64,000 nt of DNA from Enteroscipio rubneri (GCF_002899715.1 NZ_PPEK01000004.1:62001-126000), one strand, 5' to 3'. Shown: positions 18,353 through 27,918, numbered from the stretch's first letter. The notes: generated by a model from the letters alone, not told the origin. Program-made: numbers and translations.

Positions 18353-19141
18353 ATGAAAAAGACCCGTGTGCGCGTCTTGGACTTGGGGAACATGACCTTC
18401 TCGAAAAAGGAGCTGGTGCGCACGCCCGACGAGGCCGCGATGATCGTTTCGCCGGCGCAAGCGGTGCTGATCGAGCATCACGAGCTGGGACGTATCTTGT
18501 ACGATACCGGCAACGACGAAGCGTGGGAGGCCACGTATTCCGACGATATGAAGGCCACCTATCCGATCACGAAGCTGGTCGGCATCGAAGAGGCGTTGGC
18601 GAAAGAAGGGCTTACGGTCGACGATATCGATCTGCTGATCCTCTCGCACCTGCACTTCGACCATGCAGGCGGGCTGCGGCATTTCGAGGGAACGCGCGCC
18701 GGCGGGCAGGTCATGGCGTCGGAAACGGAGCTGCACGATGCGCTGTACAAAGCGTATACGGCTCCGGGCGGCATTTCCGGCGCCTACATCCGGCCCCTGT
18801 ACTGCCTTCCGGGCATCTCATTCCAACCGGTGCCGGACGAGGGGATGAAGCTCGCGGACGATCTAGTTCTGTTCGTCCAGAAGTGCCACACCGCCGGGCT
18901 TGTCGGCATGCGCGTGAAGCTGGACGGCGGCTGGGTGATCTTCTGCTCCGACACCGTGTACACCCGCGAAGCCTACGAGCAGCAGCTGCCTCCCGGCGGC
19001 GCTATCAACGAGACGGACGACGAGTTCTTTGAAAACCTCAAGCTGCTTAAGATCATGGAGCAAACGTACCAAGCCGAAGTGTTCTTCGGACACGATATCG
19101 ACCAAGCGACCGCTTGGCAGGCGAAAGGCTGGATCGAGTAG
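18353..19141 (+). CDS. Metallo-beta-lactamase fold hydrolase, lactonase-like
   Basis: A 262-residue protein with the di-metal motif SHLHFDHAGG (HxHxDH), a further HTAG histidine and the late GHDIDQA. The layout resembles N-acyl homoserine lactonase-type MBL proteins, but the substrate is unknown. ATG 18353 is chosen because GGAAGGGGAG ends eight bases before it; an ATG six bases earlier is too close to that site. It stands in line with hom and pyrE but shares no obvious pathway with them. Confidence 0.8.
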   Translation: MKKTRVRVLDLGNMTFSKKELVRTPDEAAMIVSPAQAVLIEHHELGRILYDTGNDEAWEATYSDDMKATYPITKLVGIEEALAKEGLTVDDIDLLILSHLHFDHAGGLRHFEGTRAGGQVMASETELHDALYKAYTAPGGISGAYIRPLYCLPGISFQPVPDEGMKLADDLVLFVQKCHTAGLVGMRVKLDGGWVIFCSDTVYTREAYEQQLPPGGAINETDDEFFENLKLLKIMEQTYQAEVFFGHDIDQATAWQAKGWIE

Positions 19142-19182
19142 CGCGAACCGGCGCCGGACGCAATCGTATTCGGGTATCATAG

Positions 19183-19213
19183 AACGGCCGTCGCGCTGGG
19201 AGCGTGGCGGCCG
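19183..19213 (+). promoter_or_regulatory. Hairpin in pyrE leader
   Basis: An imperfect inverted repeat beginning ACGGCCG and ending CGGCCGT with a purine-rich loop (CTGGGA) lies 29 bases before pyrE. It could be a terminator of the upstream gene or an RNA control element. There is no T run. Confidence 0.35.
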
Positions 19214-19241
19214 TATGCGTCATCAGGAGAAGGGATGGTCC

Positions 19242-19928
19242 ATGGAGCAGTACAAGCAGGATTTTATCGAATTCATGGTCGAGAGCGAAGTGCTCAAGTT
19301 CGGTTCGTTCACGCTGAAGAGCGGACGGCAGTCCCCCTTCTTCATGAACGCGGGCGCCTATGTGACGGGCGATCAGCTCCATCGACTCGGACTGTTCTAC
19401 GCTCGCGCAATCCACGATAGCTTCGGACTGGATTTCGACGTCGTATTCGGGCCGGCATACAAGGGCATTCCGCTGTCGGTGATCACCACGATGGCGATCC
19501 ACGAGCTTTATGGCGTCGAAGTGCGCTATTGCTCCAACCGCAAGGAGGTCAAAGATCACGGGGACACGGGCATTCTGCTCGGTTCGGCACTGCGCGACGG
19601 CGATCGAGTGGTGATGGTGGAGGACGTGACTACGTCCGGCAAATCCATCGAGGAGACGCATCCCATTCTCATGTCGCAGGCAGACGTGAAAGTGAAGGGC
19701 CTCATGGTATCGCTCAACCGTATGGAGGTGGGCAAGGGCGGCGAAATCTGCGCACTCGACGAGGTGCGGGAGCGCTACGGGTTTCCCACGGCGTCCATCG
19801 TGGACATGACCGAGGTGACCACGTATCTGCATAATCGCGAGGTTCAGGGCAAGGTTGTCATCGACGACGAAGTGAAGGCTGCGCTCGATGCCTACTACGA
19901 CCGATACGGGGCAAAAAAAGCTGTTTGA
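19242..19928 (+). CDS. pyrE: Orotate phosphoribosyltransferase
   Basis: A 228-residue enzyme joining orotate to PRPP to give OMP in pyrimidine synthesis. The PRPP loop is VVMVEDVTTSGKS and the N-terminal FGSFTLKSGRQSPFFMNAG is characteristic of the family. The start at 19242 follows AGGAGAAGGG. No other pyrimidine gene is adjacent. Confidence 0.93.
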   Translation: MEQYKQDFIEFMVESEVLKFGSFTLKSGRQSPFFMNAGAYVTGDQLHRLGLFYARAIHDSFGLDFDVVFGPAYKGIPLSVITTMAIHELYGVEVRYCSNRKEVKDHGDTGILLGSALRDGDRVVMVEDVTTSGKSIEETHPILMSQADVKVKGLMVSLNRMEVGKGGEICALDEVRERYGFPTASIVDMTEVTTYLHNREVQGKVVIDDEVKAALDAYYDRYGAKKAV

Positions 19929-19938
19929 ACAGGATAAA

Positions 19939-19981
19939 CTCAGGGGGGTGTCGATAAGTTTTTTCTTGTATCCCCCTTGAG
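19939..19981 (+). terminator. Hairpin between pyrE and the PAS/GGDEF/EAL gene
   Basis: CTCAGGGGGG (19939-19948) can pair with CCCCCTTGAG (19972-19981) with one bulge, and a run of T lies in the loop. A TATAGT box at 19991-19996 follows, with TTGTAT 18 bases before it, a plausible promoter for the next gene overlapping this hairpin. Confidence 0.45.
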
Positions 19982-20009
19982 CTTGCGTGTATAGTTTCTT
20001 CTCAGAAGG

Positions 20010-22229
20010 ATGTATGAAGCCGGTTCGCGCCGGCTCGAGCGCGATCGGAAGCTTGTTTCTTTAGAATCCAAGAGGAACTATCTGCCGTTCGCACAAGAAT
20101 TCGGCGAGAAGGGGCGGCAAGGCGAGATGAAGGCGATGGTCGATGCGCTGTTTGACGGCCTGTCCGAGCTGGTCTATGTGTGCGATCCGGCTACGCACGA
20201 GTTGCTTTATCTCAATAAGGCGGGCAGGTCCGTGTATGGAGATCGGGCCGTCGAGAAGCACGAGCCGTGTTATCGGGTGCTGCAGGGCCGCGAAGCTCCT
20301 TGCGAGTTCTGTACGAATCAGTTGCTGAATACCGAGGAATTCTTCGAGTGGGAAGCCACCAACCCGGTGACGAACCGCCACTATGTGCTGCGCGACAAGC
20401 TCATAGATTGGGATGGCGTCTTGGCGCGCCTGGAGATAGCCTTCGATATAACCGAGCGCGAGAACGAGAAGATGGCGCTCGCGCTCATGGTGGACGCGAG
20501 TGCGATGATCGTGGACTGCATTCGTATACTCGAGGCCGATGACGATCTGTACCTTGCGTTCGACGAGGTGCTGCGACGCCTCGGAACGTTTTTCATCGCG
20601 GATCGCGCCTACGTGTTCGAACTTGAGGGCGCCCGCGTGGCGAACATGCGCGAGTGGTGCAACGATCAGGCAGAGACCCATAAGGATCATTTCCAGGATA
20701 TCCCCGTGTCGCTTATTGAAAACTGGGTGGAAACATTCGCGGTGGGCGAAGCCATGGTCATCGACGACATCGACAGCTTGCGGGAGAGCGGGAATGCCGA
20801 AGAGTGCTCTATGCTGCTCCAGCGGCACGTTAGCTCGCTCGTTGCGGTTCAGCTCGTGGACAACGGCAAGTTGATCGGCTGCATCGGCGTGGAGAACCCA
20901 CGGCTCGGGGGACGCCTCGACGTGGTTGTGACGCTGCTTCTCGGACTGGCCCATTTCGTGACGGCTCGCATGAAGCGCGACGAAGCGCAACGCAAGGTGG
21001 CCGAACTCATCTGGAACGATACGCTGACCGGCGTACGCTCGCGTGCAGCCTTTCACCGCGACTACGATCAAGGCGAGTTCGGACGCCTCGGTATCGTGCT
21101 TGCAGATGCCGACGGGCTCGCGCTGGTGAACTGCGAGTGGGGCAGGGCTGCTGGCGATGGCATCCTGCAGAACATCGCCAAGACCATGAAAAGCGTGTTC
21201 GACCGCGTGTATCGGATCGGAGACGACGAGTTTTGCGCCGTGGTTGAACACGTCGACTACGCACGCTTCTCAGAGCTTGCAACCCAATTGACGGTGCAGT
21301 TCGCCGACAGGGATCTGCCGGCTTCGGTGGGAACGGCCTGGCAGGAGAATTGCCATCGCACGGTAGCCGTGCTCGACATGGCGGGAGACCGTATGCGCCG
21401 GGCGAAACGGGGAAGGCATCGCGCAGTTGCGCTCGGGGTCGACCTTGCCTCGGATGCGGCGGTGGGCAGTCTGCTGTGTCAAGGCGGTGCCCAGCGAGCG
21501 GTCGAGGAAGGCAAATTCGACATCTATCTCATGCCGCAATCGTCGAGCCGTACGGATCGGATCGTAGGCGCCGAGGCCCTCATTCGCTACATCGACGAAG
21601 CGAACGGCACGGTTGCGCTGCCGACATCATTCGTGCTTGCGCTCGAGGATATGGGCGAGATATCAAGCGTTGATTTTTTCGCGCTATCCCGTGCCTGCGC
21701 AACGCTCGTTCGCTGGCAGTGCGAAGGGCGCGCCGTCGTGCCGGTCTCGGTGAACTTCTCGCGCCTGACCGCGAGCGACGACGGCTTCGTCGACCGCCTG
21801 GCTGACACGGTGAGCGGATACGCTCTCGATCCGTCGCTCATCGAGGTCGAGTTGACCGAGTCGGCGCGCGAGCGGAGCGACGACTTGCTGCGGCAAGTGG
21901 CAGACGGTCTGCGCTCGCGCGGATTCCGTGTGGCTATCGACGATTTTGGCGTCGATAACGCGAATTATGCTCTGTTCGTGCAGCTCGAATTCGACGTTCT
22001 GAAGCTTGATAAAACACTCGTCTGGGGTCTTGGCAACGACGCTCATTCGCTCACCGTGATCAAGGGCCTCGTGGGCCTTTGCGCCGATTTGGGCATCGAG
22101 ACGGTGGCCGAGGGCATTGAGTCAGTGCAGCAGCTGGATGCGCTGCGCTCGGTAGGATGCACGCGCGCGCAAGGCTTCCTTATCGGTCGTCCGATGCCTA
22201 TCGCGCAGTTCGAGGAGCGGTTTCTGTAG
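20010..22229 (+). CDS. PAS-GAF-GGDEF-EAL cyclic-di-GMP protein
   Basis: Up to 739 residues: a PAS domain (about 40-150) with a PCEFC motif, a GAF-like domain (about 165-320), a GGDEF domain whose signature reads GDDEF (404-408), and an EAL domain with EAL at 522-524, ELTES, DDFG and QGFLIGRPM. The EAL motifs look complete, so phosphodiesterase activity is expected. The altered GGDEF (second G to D) and a poorly conserved region before it suggest a GTP-sensing or inactive cyclase. No membrane segment is seen. The start is uncertain: ATG 20010 touches its ribosome site, and M40 (20127) is a good alternative. Confidence 0.87.
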   Translation: MYEAGSRRLERDRKLVSLESKRNYLPFAQEFGEKGRQGEMKAMVDALFDGLSELVYVCDPATHELLYLNKAGRSVYGDRAVEKHEPCYRVLQGREAPCEFCTNQLLNTEEFFEWEATNPVTNRHYVLRDKLIDWDGVLARLEIAFDITERENEKMALALMVDASAMIVDCIRILEADDDLYLAFDEVLRRLGTFFIADRAYVFELEGARVANMREWCNDQAETHKDHFQDIPVSLIENWVETFAVGEAMVIDDIDSLRESGNAEECSMLLQRHVSSLVAVQLVDNGKLIGCIGVENPRLGGRLDVVVTLLLGLAHFVTARMKRDEAQRKVAELIWNDTLTGVRSRAAFHRDYDQGEFGRLGIVLADADGLALVNCEWGRAAGDGILQNIAKTMKSVFDRVYRIGDDEFCAVVEHVDYARFSELATQLTVQFADRDLPASVGTAWQENCHRTVAVLDMAGDRMRRAKRGRHRAVALGVDLASDAAVGSLLCQGGAQRAVEEGKFDIYLMPQSSSRTDRIVGAEALIRYIDEANGTVALPTSFVLALEDMGEISSVDFFALSRACATLVRWQCEGRAVVPVSVNFSRLTASDDGFVDRLADTVSGYALDPSLIEVELTESARERSDDLLRQVADGLRSRGFRVAIDDFGVDNANYALFVQLEFDVLKLDKTLVWGLGNDAHSLTVIKGLVGLCADLGIETVAEGIESVQQLDALRSVGCTRAQGFLIGRPMPIAQFEERFL

Positions 22230-22360
22230 GCTTCGCGCGAGGCGGTTGCGTCTGCTGTGCACCATCCATCATCTTTGGTAAGCTTGATGAACGAAACGGG
22301 AGGCGGGCGGCCTCCGGTCGCGAGACTCTTCGGGTCGCCCGGTGCATGAGAGGACGCGGT

Positions 22361-23035
22361 ATGCGCGCTTCATCCATTGGCATTGTGTTCGATTGCGACG
22401 GAACGCTGCTCGACTCCATGAACGTTTGGCGCGAAGTGGAGGATGAGCTGGCCGGTCGAGCGGGCGTCGCGCTGACTGCAGCCGACAGCGCGGAGCTTGC
22501 CACGCTCACCATCCCCGAGGCGGGCGCGTTCTTCCACGGCCGGTTCGGCTTGGGGACTTCGCCCGAGCAGGTGGTGGGTTTGATCGATGAACTCATGCTG
22601 GCATACTACCGCGAGCGGTCGTGCGAGCGTCCCGGGGCGCTCGCCTTCGTACGCGAGCTGCATGCGCGCGGCGCGGTTCTCAGCGTCGCGTCGTCCAGTC
22701 CGCAATCCTACCTGCGCGCCGGCCTCGAGCGCTGCGGGTTCGCGCCCTATCTGCGGGCGATCGTCTCGGTCGACGATGTGGGGGCGTCCAAGCGCGAGCC
22801 TGCCGTATACGATCGTGCGCGCAACCTCATGGGAACGCCGCTCAAAACAACCTGGGGATTCGAGGACTCGATCTATGCGATCCGCACGCTTCGCTCGGCG
22901 GGGTACCGAACGGCGGGCATATACGACTGCGATCTCGCCGGGAGCTATGACGAGCTGTCAGCGCTCTGCGATATTGCCGTCCGCGGTTTCGATGAGCTGT
23001 CGGCTGAAGCATTTCTTGCTCTCGCAGTCGGCTAG
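22361..23035 (+). CDS. HAD-superfamily phosphatase
   Basis: A 224-residue hydrolase with all four HAD motifs: FDCDGT (D11, D13), SVASSS, the lysine in GASKREP, and GFEDS. The helical cap follows motif I, as in phosphoglycolate phosphatase and beta-phosphoglucomutase relatives. The substrate is unknown. GAGAGGA six bases before ATG 22361 sets the start; an ATG 15 bases earlier is weaker. It stands alone behind the cyclic-di-GMP gene. Confidence 0.85.
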   Translation: MRASSIGIVFDCDGTLLDSMNVWREVEDELAGRAGVALTAADSAELATLTIPEAGAFFHGRFGLGTSPEQVVGLIDELMLAYYRERSCERPGALAFVRELHARGAVLSVASSSPQSYLRAGLERCGFAPYLRAIVSVDDVGASKREPAVYDRARNLMGTPLKTTWGFEDSIYAIRTLRSAGYRTAGIYDCDLAGSYDELSALCDIAVRGFDELSAEAFLALAVG

Positions 23036-23048
23036 GATCGCTCTATTC

Positions 23049-23077
23049 AATCGATTCCGTTCATACAAGAATCGATT
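23049..23077. promoter_or_regulatory. Nine-base perfect dyad after the HAD gene
   Basis: AATCGATTC (23049-23057) and GAATCGATT (23069-23077) with an 11-base spacer, in an AT-rich stretch. It could be an operator for the acyl-CoA dehydrogenase 170 bases on, or a terminator for the HAD gene since TTTG follows. A TATACT box occurs at about 23142. Confidence 0.4.
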
Positions 23078-23250
23078 TGACAAATGAATGAGCCCCTAAA
23101 GAATGAAAAACTTGAATAACACAGCGACGTTGATGCGTCCTATACTGAATCTCGACGATACGCTCCGATTCGAATCGCCTCGTCGACACGCGAGAGCTGG
23201 GCGATTCGGAAACGATCCGTTGCGGCTACCCGACCAGGATGGGGGATCAC

Positions 23251-24417
23251 ATGGACTTTCAACTAACCGATGACCAGGAGCTTTTTATCGAAAGCGCACG
23301 CGAGTATGCCGAGCGCTACTTCACTGAGGAAGCGGTGAAGCAGGCCTACGAGGTCGATCACCATATCAGCCTCGAAGCGGCCATGGCCTATCGCGAGGCC
23401 GGCTTCATGCACCTTGGCCTTCCCGAGGAGGTGGGCGGCGTGCCGTGCAGCAAGCTCACCCAGATCATCTTGACCGAGAAGCTGCACGAGTTCACCGGCA
23501 CCGCACTGCCGTTCACTACCGACACGAACTCCATCACGGACGTCATCGATTTCGGCAGCAAGGCCCAGCAGGAACTCATTATGGACGCCATCGAGAATCG
23601 CGAGAGCACCTGCGTGGCCTCCACGGCCATCTCAGAGCCTGCCGCCGGTTCCGACAACAACGCTATGACCTGCATCACCGTCAAGCAGCCCGATGGAACC
23701 TACCTGTTGAACGGCCAGAAAACCTGGGCGACGCTGTCCGGACTGTCTCTATACACGGTCGTCATTGCCAAGGACGAGAGCCCGGCCTACGAGAACGACC
23801 AGTACTCCCTGTGGCTGGTGCCGAACGATATCGAAGGCTACACCATCGGCCATCTCGACAAGGTGGGCCAGCAGACCATTCCCTTCGTCGACTGTTTCTT
23901 CGACAACGTTGTGCTCACCGAAGACATGCGCATCGGCGAGCAGGGCATGGGCTGGAAGCTTCTCATGAAGAAGCTCGAGTATGAGCGCTGCCTCGTGGTC
24001 GCGCAGGCGCTCGGCCAGGCGCAGGCCGTCATGAACGACGCGGGCGCCTATTGTTCCGAGCGTATCTGCTTCCAGAAGCCCATCGGGCATTTGGGCGCCA
24101 TCCAGGATCACCTGGTGGCCATGGAGAACATCCTGCAGAACGTCCGCCTGCGCCTGTATCAGGTGGTGGATATGCTCGATCGCGGCGAATCCACGCGCCT
24201 CGAGTCCGCTCTGCTCAAGAGCTATGCTTGCCAGAATTTGACCGAGGTCGCCGACCACGCGCTGGCTATCTACGGAGCGATCGGCTATACCAAGGAGCTC
24301 CGCGCCGCTCGCATCTGGCAGGATCTGCGCGGTTACGAGATGGCCGGCGGTACGACCGAGGTTATGGACTATATTTCCGGCCGCCAGCTCGTGAAGAAGT
24401 ACAAGGCGCAAAGCTAG
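23251..24417 (+). CDS. Acyl-CoA dehydrogenase, CaiA-like
   Basis: A 388-residue flavoenzyme with the family N-terminal helical domain (DFQLTDDQELFIESAREYAE), middle beta domain (STAISEPAAGSDNNAM) and C-terminal domain (YGAIGYTKELRAARIWQDLRG). Where many members have the catalytic glutamate in YEGT this one reads AGGTTEV, so the base must come from another position, as in isovaleryl-CoA dehydrogenase. No electron transfer flavoprotein or CoA transferase gene is adjacent. GGGGGA precedes ATG 23251. Confidence 0.87.
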   Translation: MDFQLTDDQELFIESAREYAERYFTEEAVKQAYEVDHHISLEAAMAYREAGFMHLGLPEEVGGVPCSKLTQIILTEKLHEFTGTALPFTTDTNSITDVIDFGSKAQQELIMDAIENRESTCVASTAISEPAAGSDNNAMTCITVKQPDGTYLLNGQKTWATLSGLSLYTVVIAKDESPAYENDQYSLWLVPNDIEGYTIGHLDKVGQQTIPFVDCFFDNVVLTEDMRIGEQGMGWKLLMKKLEYERCLVVAQALGQAQAVMNDAGAYCSERICFQKPIGHLGAIQDHLVAMENILQNVRLRLYQVVDMLDRGESTRLESALLKSYACQNLTEVADHALAIYGAIGYTKELRAARIWQDLRGYEMAGGTTEVMDYISGRQLVKKYKAQS

Positions 24418-24470
24418 TCGCCGCTCGGTCATCCTGGCTGTTTGGGCGGGATCCGGCCGTTCGAGTATGC

Positions 24471-24510
24471 AAGGCCCCGCAGGCTTCCGATCGGAAACCC
24501 GCGGGGCCTT
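24471..24510 (+). terminator. Rho-independent-type terminator
   Basis: AAGGCCCCGC (24471-24480) pairs perfectly with GCGGGGCCTT (24501-24510), followed by CTTGT. It lies 54 bases after the acyl-CoA dehydrogenase and can also serve the minus-strand gene ending at 24576. Confidence 0.85.
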
Positions 24511-24575
24511 CTTGTAGCGGCGCCCTCGCGCGTTTCGCGTCATGCTCCGACCTTGCGGGCAGGAGCGGGCTACGG

Positions 24576-24905
24576 TTAGCGCCAGGGATCTTCTTGGAAG
24601 GCGGGCTCGGGAGCGGGTGGGCGATCGGAAAACGGGTCGTAGCCGTCGTCGTCTTCGTCTGCGGGACGCAGGAACGGATCGCGCTTCCCCGGTGCGCGCT
24701 CGAAACCGATACCTGCCGCACTCTGAGTCGACGAAAAGGCTGGTTCTGCTTCGTCGTGGCTGTCCGTCGGCCCGGTTTTCGAAGGCGCCGGCGTGGTCAC
24801 AGGGCGCAACCGGTAGCGCGGCTCCGGTCCTCCGCCGTTCGTCGCCTTGCGATCGGCATGCTCGCGGCTTGCCGGATCGCCCGCATCAGGCGCGCGCATC
24901 GGCAT
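24576..24905 (-). CDS. Acidic proline-rich protein overlapping metA end
   Basis: A 109-residue low-complexity protein with no recognised domain. The second half repeats DPF/DPW words in acidic context ([18 protein letters not shown], ending FQEDPWR). Codons are strongly GC at third positions like true genes here, and the minus-strand frame starts 20 bases inside the metA 3' end, so translation could be coupled. The ribosome site is weak. It may be a disordered protein with short binding motifs. A spurious frame cannot be excluded. Confidence 0.55.
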   Translation of the reverse strand: MPMRAPDAGDPASREHADRKATNGGGPEPRYRLRPVTTPAPSKTGPTDSHDEAEPAFSSTQSAAGIGFERAPGKRDPFLRPADEDDDGYDPFSDRPPAPEPAFQEDPWR

Positions 24906-25851
24906 TGCGATCGTCCGGGCCGTTGTCGTCCTCCGAACCCACGCGCGCCAGATCGTAGGGCGTGGTCTGGTAGACGTAGTAGTTCAGCCAGTTCGTGTAG
25001 AGAAGCTGCGCGTGGGCGCGCCACGTTGCGTGCGGCTCTTGGGAGGGGTCGTCGTCGGGGAAGTAGTGCTGTGGCACCGGGGTGCCGAGGCCTTTTGCCG
25101 CATCGCGATCATACTCGCGCTTGAGCGTATCGGCATCGTATTCAGGATGGCCGAACACGAAGAAGTTGCGGCTGTCGGTGCTTTTGGCGATATAGACGCC
25201 AGCTTCGTCGGACACGGCGATAAGCTCCAGGTCGGGGTGAGCCTCGATGTCGGCCGCATGCACCTCGGTGAAGCGCGAGTGCGGTGCGAGAAAGAAGTCG
25301 TTGAACCCGCGCACGAGCGGCGACGAGGGCTTCACCACCTCGTGCTCGAACACGCCCGACAGCTTCGCGGGCAGTTCGTACTTTGGAATTCCATAGTGGT
25401 GGTAGATGCCGGCCTGCGCGCCCCAGCAGATGTGCAGCGTCGAATGCACGTTCGTGGTCGACCATGCCATGATCTGCGTCAGCTCGTCCCAATAATCGAC
25501 AGATTCGAAATCGAGCAGCTCGACGGGGGCGCCGGTGATGATCATGCCGTCGAAGCGTTCGTCTTTGATGTCGTCGAAGGTGGTGTAGAAAGTGTCGAGG
25601 TGCTGAGCGGATACGTTCTTCGACGTATAGCTGGCTGTCTGCATGAGGTCGATCTCGATTTGCAGCGGCGTATTCGACAGTTTGCGCATTATCTGCGTTT
25701 CGGTGACGATTTTGGTGGGCATGAGATTGAGCAAGACGAGTTTGAGCGGGCGAATGTCCTGGTGCATGGCCCGGAATTCGGTCATGACGAATATATTCTC
25801 GCTCTCGAGGACGTCGGTTGCGGGCAGCGAGTCGGGGATCCTGATGGGCAT
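24886..25851 (-). CDS. metA: Homoserine O-acyltransferase, acetyl type
   Basis: A 321-residue MetA-family enzyme. The nucleophile C142 (HICWGAQAG), NLMPTK, the histidine in APHSRFTEV and FGHPEYD are present. Residue 111 is glutamate (ITGAPVELL); in this family glutamate there favours acetyl-CoA and glycine favours succinyl-CoA, so O-acetylhomoserine is the predicted product. That suits MetY encoded at 29600. AAAGGA five bases before ATG 25851 sets the start. The C-terminal 25 residues are an acidic extension beyond the usual end. Confidence 0.92.
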   Translation of the reverse strand: MPIRIPDSLPATDVLESENIFVMTEFRAMHQDIRPLKLVLLNLMPTKIVTETQIMRKLSNTPLQIEIDLMQTASYTSKNVSAQHLDTFYTTFDDIKDERFDGMIITGAPVELLDFESVDYWDELTQIMAWSTTNVHSTLHICWGAQAGIYHHYGIPKYELPAKLSGVFEHEVVKPSSPLVRGFNDFFLAPHSRFTEVHAADIEAHPDLELIAVSDEAGVYIAKSTDSRNFFVFGHPEYDADTLKREYDRDAAKGLGTPVPQHYFPDDDPSQEPHATWRAHAQLLYTNWLNYYVYQTTPYDLARVGSEDDNGPDDRNADARA

Positions 25852-26046
25852 GTGCATCCTTTCTGCGCGGCTGCTGCGAAGCGAAGCTGCGATGTCGGCG
25901 TCTTCATCATAGCAAATCGGTCGTTCCATGCGAATTGCCGGAGGATTCCGATAGAAAAAACGGGTAGGATACTCTTCTGAAACGCCGTGCATGGCGCCCG
26001 CCGGATGGGACGCCGGAAAGAAGCGGCGCTGGAAGAAGGAGGCTTC

Positions 26047-26565
26047 GTGGCCGGAATCGAGAAGCTCATTGCGACGAAAGACGTCGGCGAGCGCACGCTG
26101 TACTGCTTTTTGGCGGGCACGCTGCGCCGCCGTCCGGAGTACGCTCCGCTCGGATACGATCGTGCCCAGCTTTACCTGAGCATTCGCACCAAGGATGATT
26201 CCAGCGCGGACGCCGTCGCCACCGTCGTGGCCGACGTGACGCTCAACGAGGACGATCACGACGACGACCATCTGCGCATCATCGACCTTTCGGTTGTCGC
26301 CGAGGGCATAGGGTGCGGCACTTTTGCGATCGAGGTCCTGTACTTGATTGCGGATTGGTATGGCTGCCGGGGCATCATGGGCGAGCTGTTCGGCAACGAT
26401 CTTGTGCGCGAGTCGGATCGGACGCTCTCGTTTTTCCAACGGCGCGGATTCGACGTCATTCGCCAAAAAGACAACCGTGTGCATCCTTGGCGCATTCAGA
26501 CGGTCTCCTACCGGGACCGGCTTCCCGAGTGCGTGGAGTTCTCGCTCGACGGCGTCCTCGTATAG
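26047..26565 (+). CDS. GNAT-like acetyltransferase
   Basis: A 172-residue protein with GNAT-fold features in its second half: a beta strand [21 protein letters not shown] at the acetyl-CoA site and the late [13 protein letters not shown] typical of family motif B. The central acidic patch NEDDHDDDH is unusual. The GTG at 26047 is preferred because AAGGAGG lies just before it; an upstream ATG at 25987 has no ribosome site. It is divergent from metA with 195 bases between. The substrate is unknown. Confidence 0.7.
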   Translation: MAGIEKLIATKDVGERTLYCFLAGTLRRRPEYAPLGYDRAQLYLSIRTKDDSSADAVATVVADVTLNEDDHDDDHLRIIDLSVVAEGIGCGTFAIEVLYLIADWYGCRGIMGELFGNDLVRESDRTLSFFQRRGFDVIRQKDNRVHPWRIQTVSYRDRLPECVEFSLDGVLV

Positions 26566-26787
26566 CGCCGGCGACTCTGCAGACCAACGGTACGCGACGC
26601 GGCGGATCGCCTCTCCGCGCTCTTTTTCTCGCCGGTAGCGGTGATGAGCGGTACAATTTGTGCACGTTGTCAAAATGCGCGCGTGCTGCTCAGGGGGCTG
26701 CATGCGCCCGCGTCCGATGCCCGACCGCCTGGTTGCCGCCAGACGCCGCGTTCGGGCATCGGAGGCGGCTCAAGAGAAGGGAAGGCT

Positions 26788-27918
26788 ATGGCGTCAGAGC
26801 AGAAGGCGCGGGCGGTGCGGCCGGTCGCCGTCATTAAGTTCGCGGGCGCGGTCATCGCCACGCTGATCGGGTCGGGATTCGCCTCGGGACAGGAGGCCAT
26901 GCAGTTCTTCGCTGCGTATGGCACGTTGGGCATCGTCGGATGCGTCATCGCCATCGTGCTGTTCGCCGTGATGAGCGGCGTGCTGCTGGACTACGGCTTC
27001 AAGCACAAAGGGGCCGACGACTTCTCGGCCTTCCGCACGTTCTGCGGCAGGTACCTCGGCACGTTCATGGAGTGGTTCACCATCCTGTTCTGCTTTCTCG
27101 TGGGCATCATCATGGTGTCGGGCGCAGGCGCCACACTCAACCAGTACTTCGGCGTGCCGCAGATTGTGGGCAGCGGTCTGATGGCGCTGCTCGTCTTGGT
27201 CAGCGCGCTGTTCGGCCTGCGGCGCATCGTGGACATTCTAGGCTCCATCGGCCCGGTGACCATCGTGTTCCTCATCGCGCTGGCTGCCTACGCGCTCGCC
27301 ACCCATGCGGGAGGGCTTGCCGAGGCCGATGCGGCTGTTGCCGCGGCGGGCGATTCGGTCGTGTACGGTGTGGGCTCGGGCGCCTCTTGGTTCGCGCTCG
27401 GCGCATTCATGTACGTGGCGTACAACATCTTGGCGGGCGTTCCATTCATGTCGGAAATGGGCACTGAGGCCGACTCGCGCAAAGAAGCCATAGTGGGCGG
27501 CGCGCTGGGAGGCGCGGCTCTGGGCGTGTGCGCGCTCCTGCTGAATCTGGCGCTCCTGTCCATGTACGGGGAAGTGTCGGCCTATGAAGTGCCGGTGCTC
27601 TATCTGGCGCAACAGGTATCTCCCATCGTCGGACTCCTGTTCGCCATCGTGCTTTTGGCCGAGATCTACAACACGGCCGTGCCCATGGTGTGGACGGTCG
27701 CCAATCAGTTCGTGGACGAAAAGCAGGACAAGCGCAAGTACCAGTTTCTCATTGCACTTCTGTGCGCCATCATCTTCATGGGCGGTCAGCTGCCGTTCGG
27801 CATGCTGGTGAATCTGATCTACCCGTTCGTGGGCTACTTCGGCGCACTGTTCATCGTGGTGGTCGTCGTGCAGCTGATCAGGTGGCGCATCCATGAAGCT
27901 CGGGGGACCGAGCGGTAG
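26788..27918 (+). CDS. YkvI-family membrane transporter
   Basis: A 376-residue membrane protein with about ten hydrophobic helices, starting KFAGAVIATLIGSGFASGQEAMQFF. The broken helix with GSGFASGQE is the conserved start of YkvI (COG3949) proteins, which share the amino acid transporter (APC/LeuT-like) fold. Transport substrate is unknown. It precedes an aminotransferase gene by 116 bases, so an amine or amino acid is a reasonable guess. ATG 26788 follows GAGAAGGGAAGG. Confidence 0.82.
   Translation: MASEQKARAVRPVAVIKFAGAVIATLIGSGFASGQEAMQFFAAYGTLGIVGCVIAIVLFAVMSGVLLDYGFKHKGADDFSAFRTFCGRYLGTFMEWFTILFCFLVGIIMVSGAGATLNQYFGVPQIVGSGLMALLVLVSALFGLRRIVDILGSIGPVTIVFLIALAAYALATHAGGLAEADAAVAAAGDSVVYGVGSGASWFALGAFMYVAYNILAGVPFMSEMGTEADSRKEAIVGGALGGAALGVCALLLNLALLSMYGEVSAYEVPVLYLAQQVSPIVGLLFAIVLLAEIYNTAVPMVWTVANQFVDEKQDKRKYQFLIALLCAIIFMGGQLPFGMLVNLIYPFVGYFGALFIVVVVVQLIRWRIHEARGTER

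Noticed and set aside
25852-26703. Upstream extension of the metA frame
   Set aside because: It runs antisense through the GNAT-like gene. MetA family N-terminus and ribosome site place the start at 25851.
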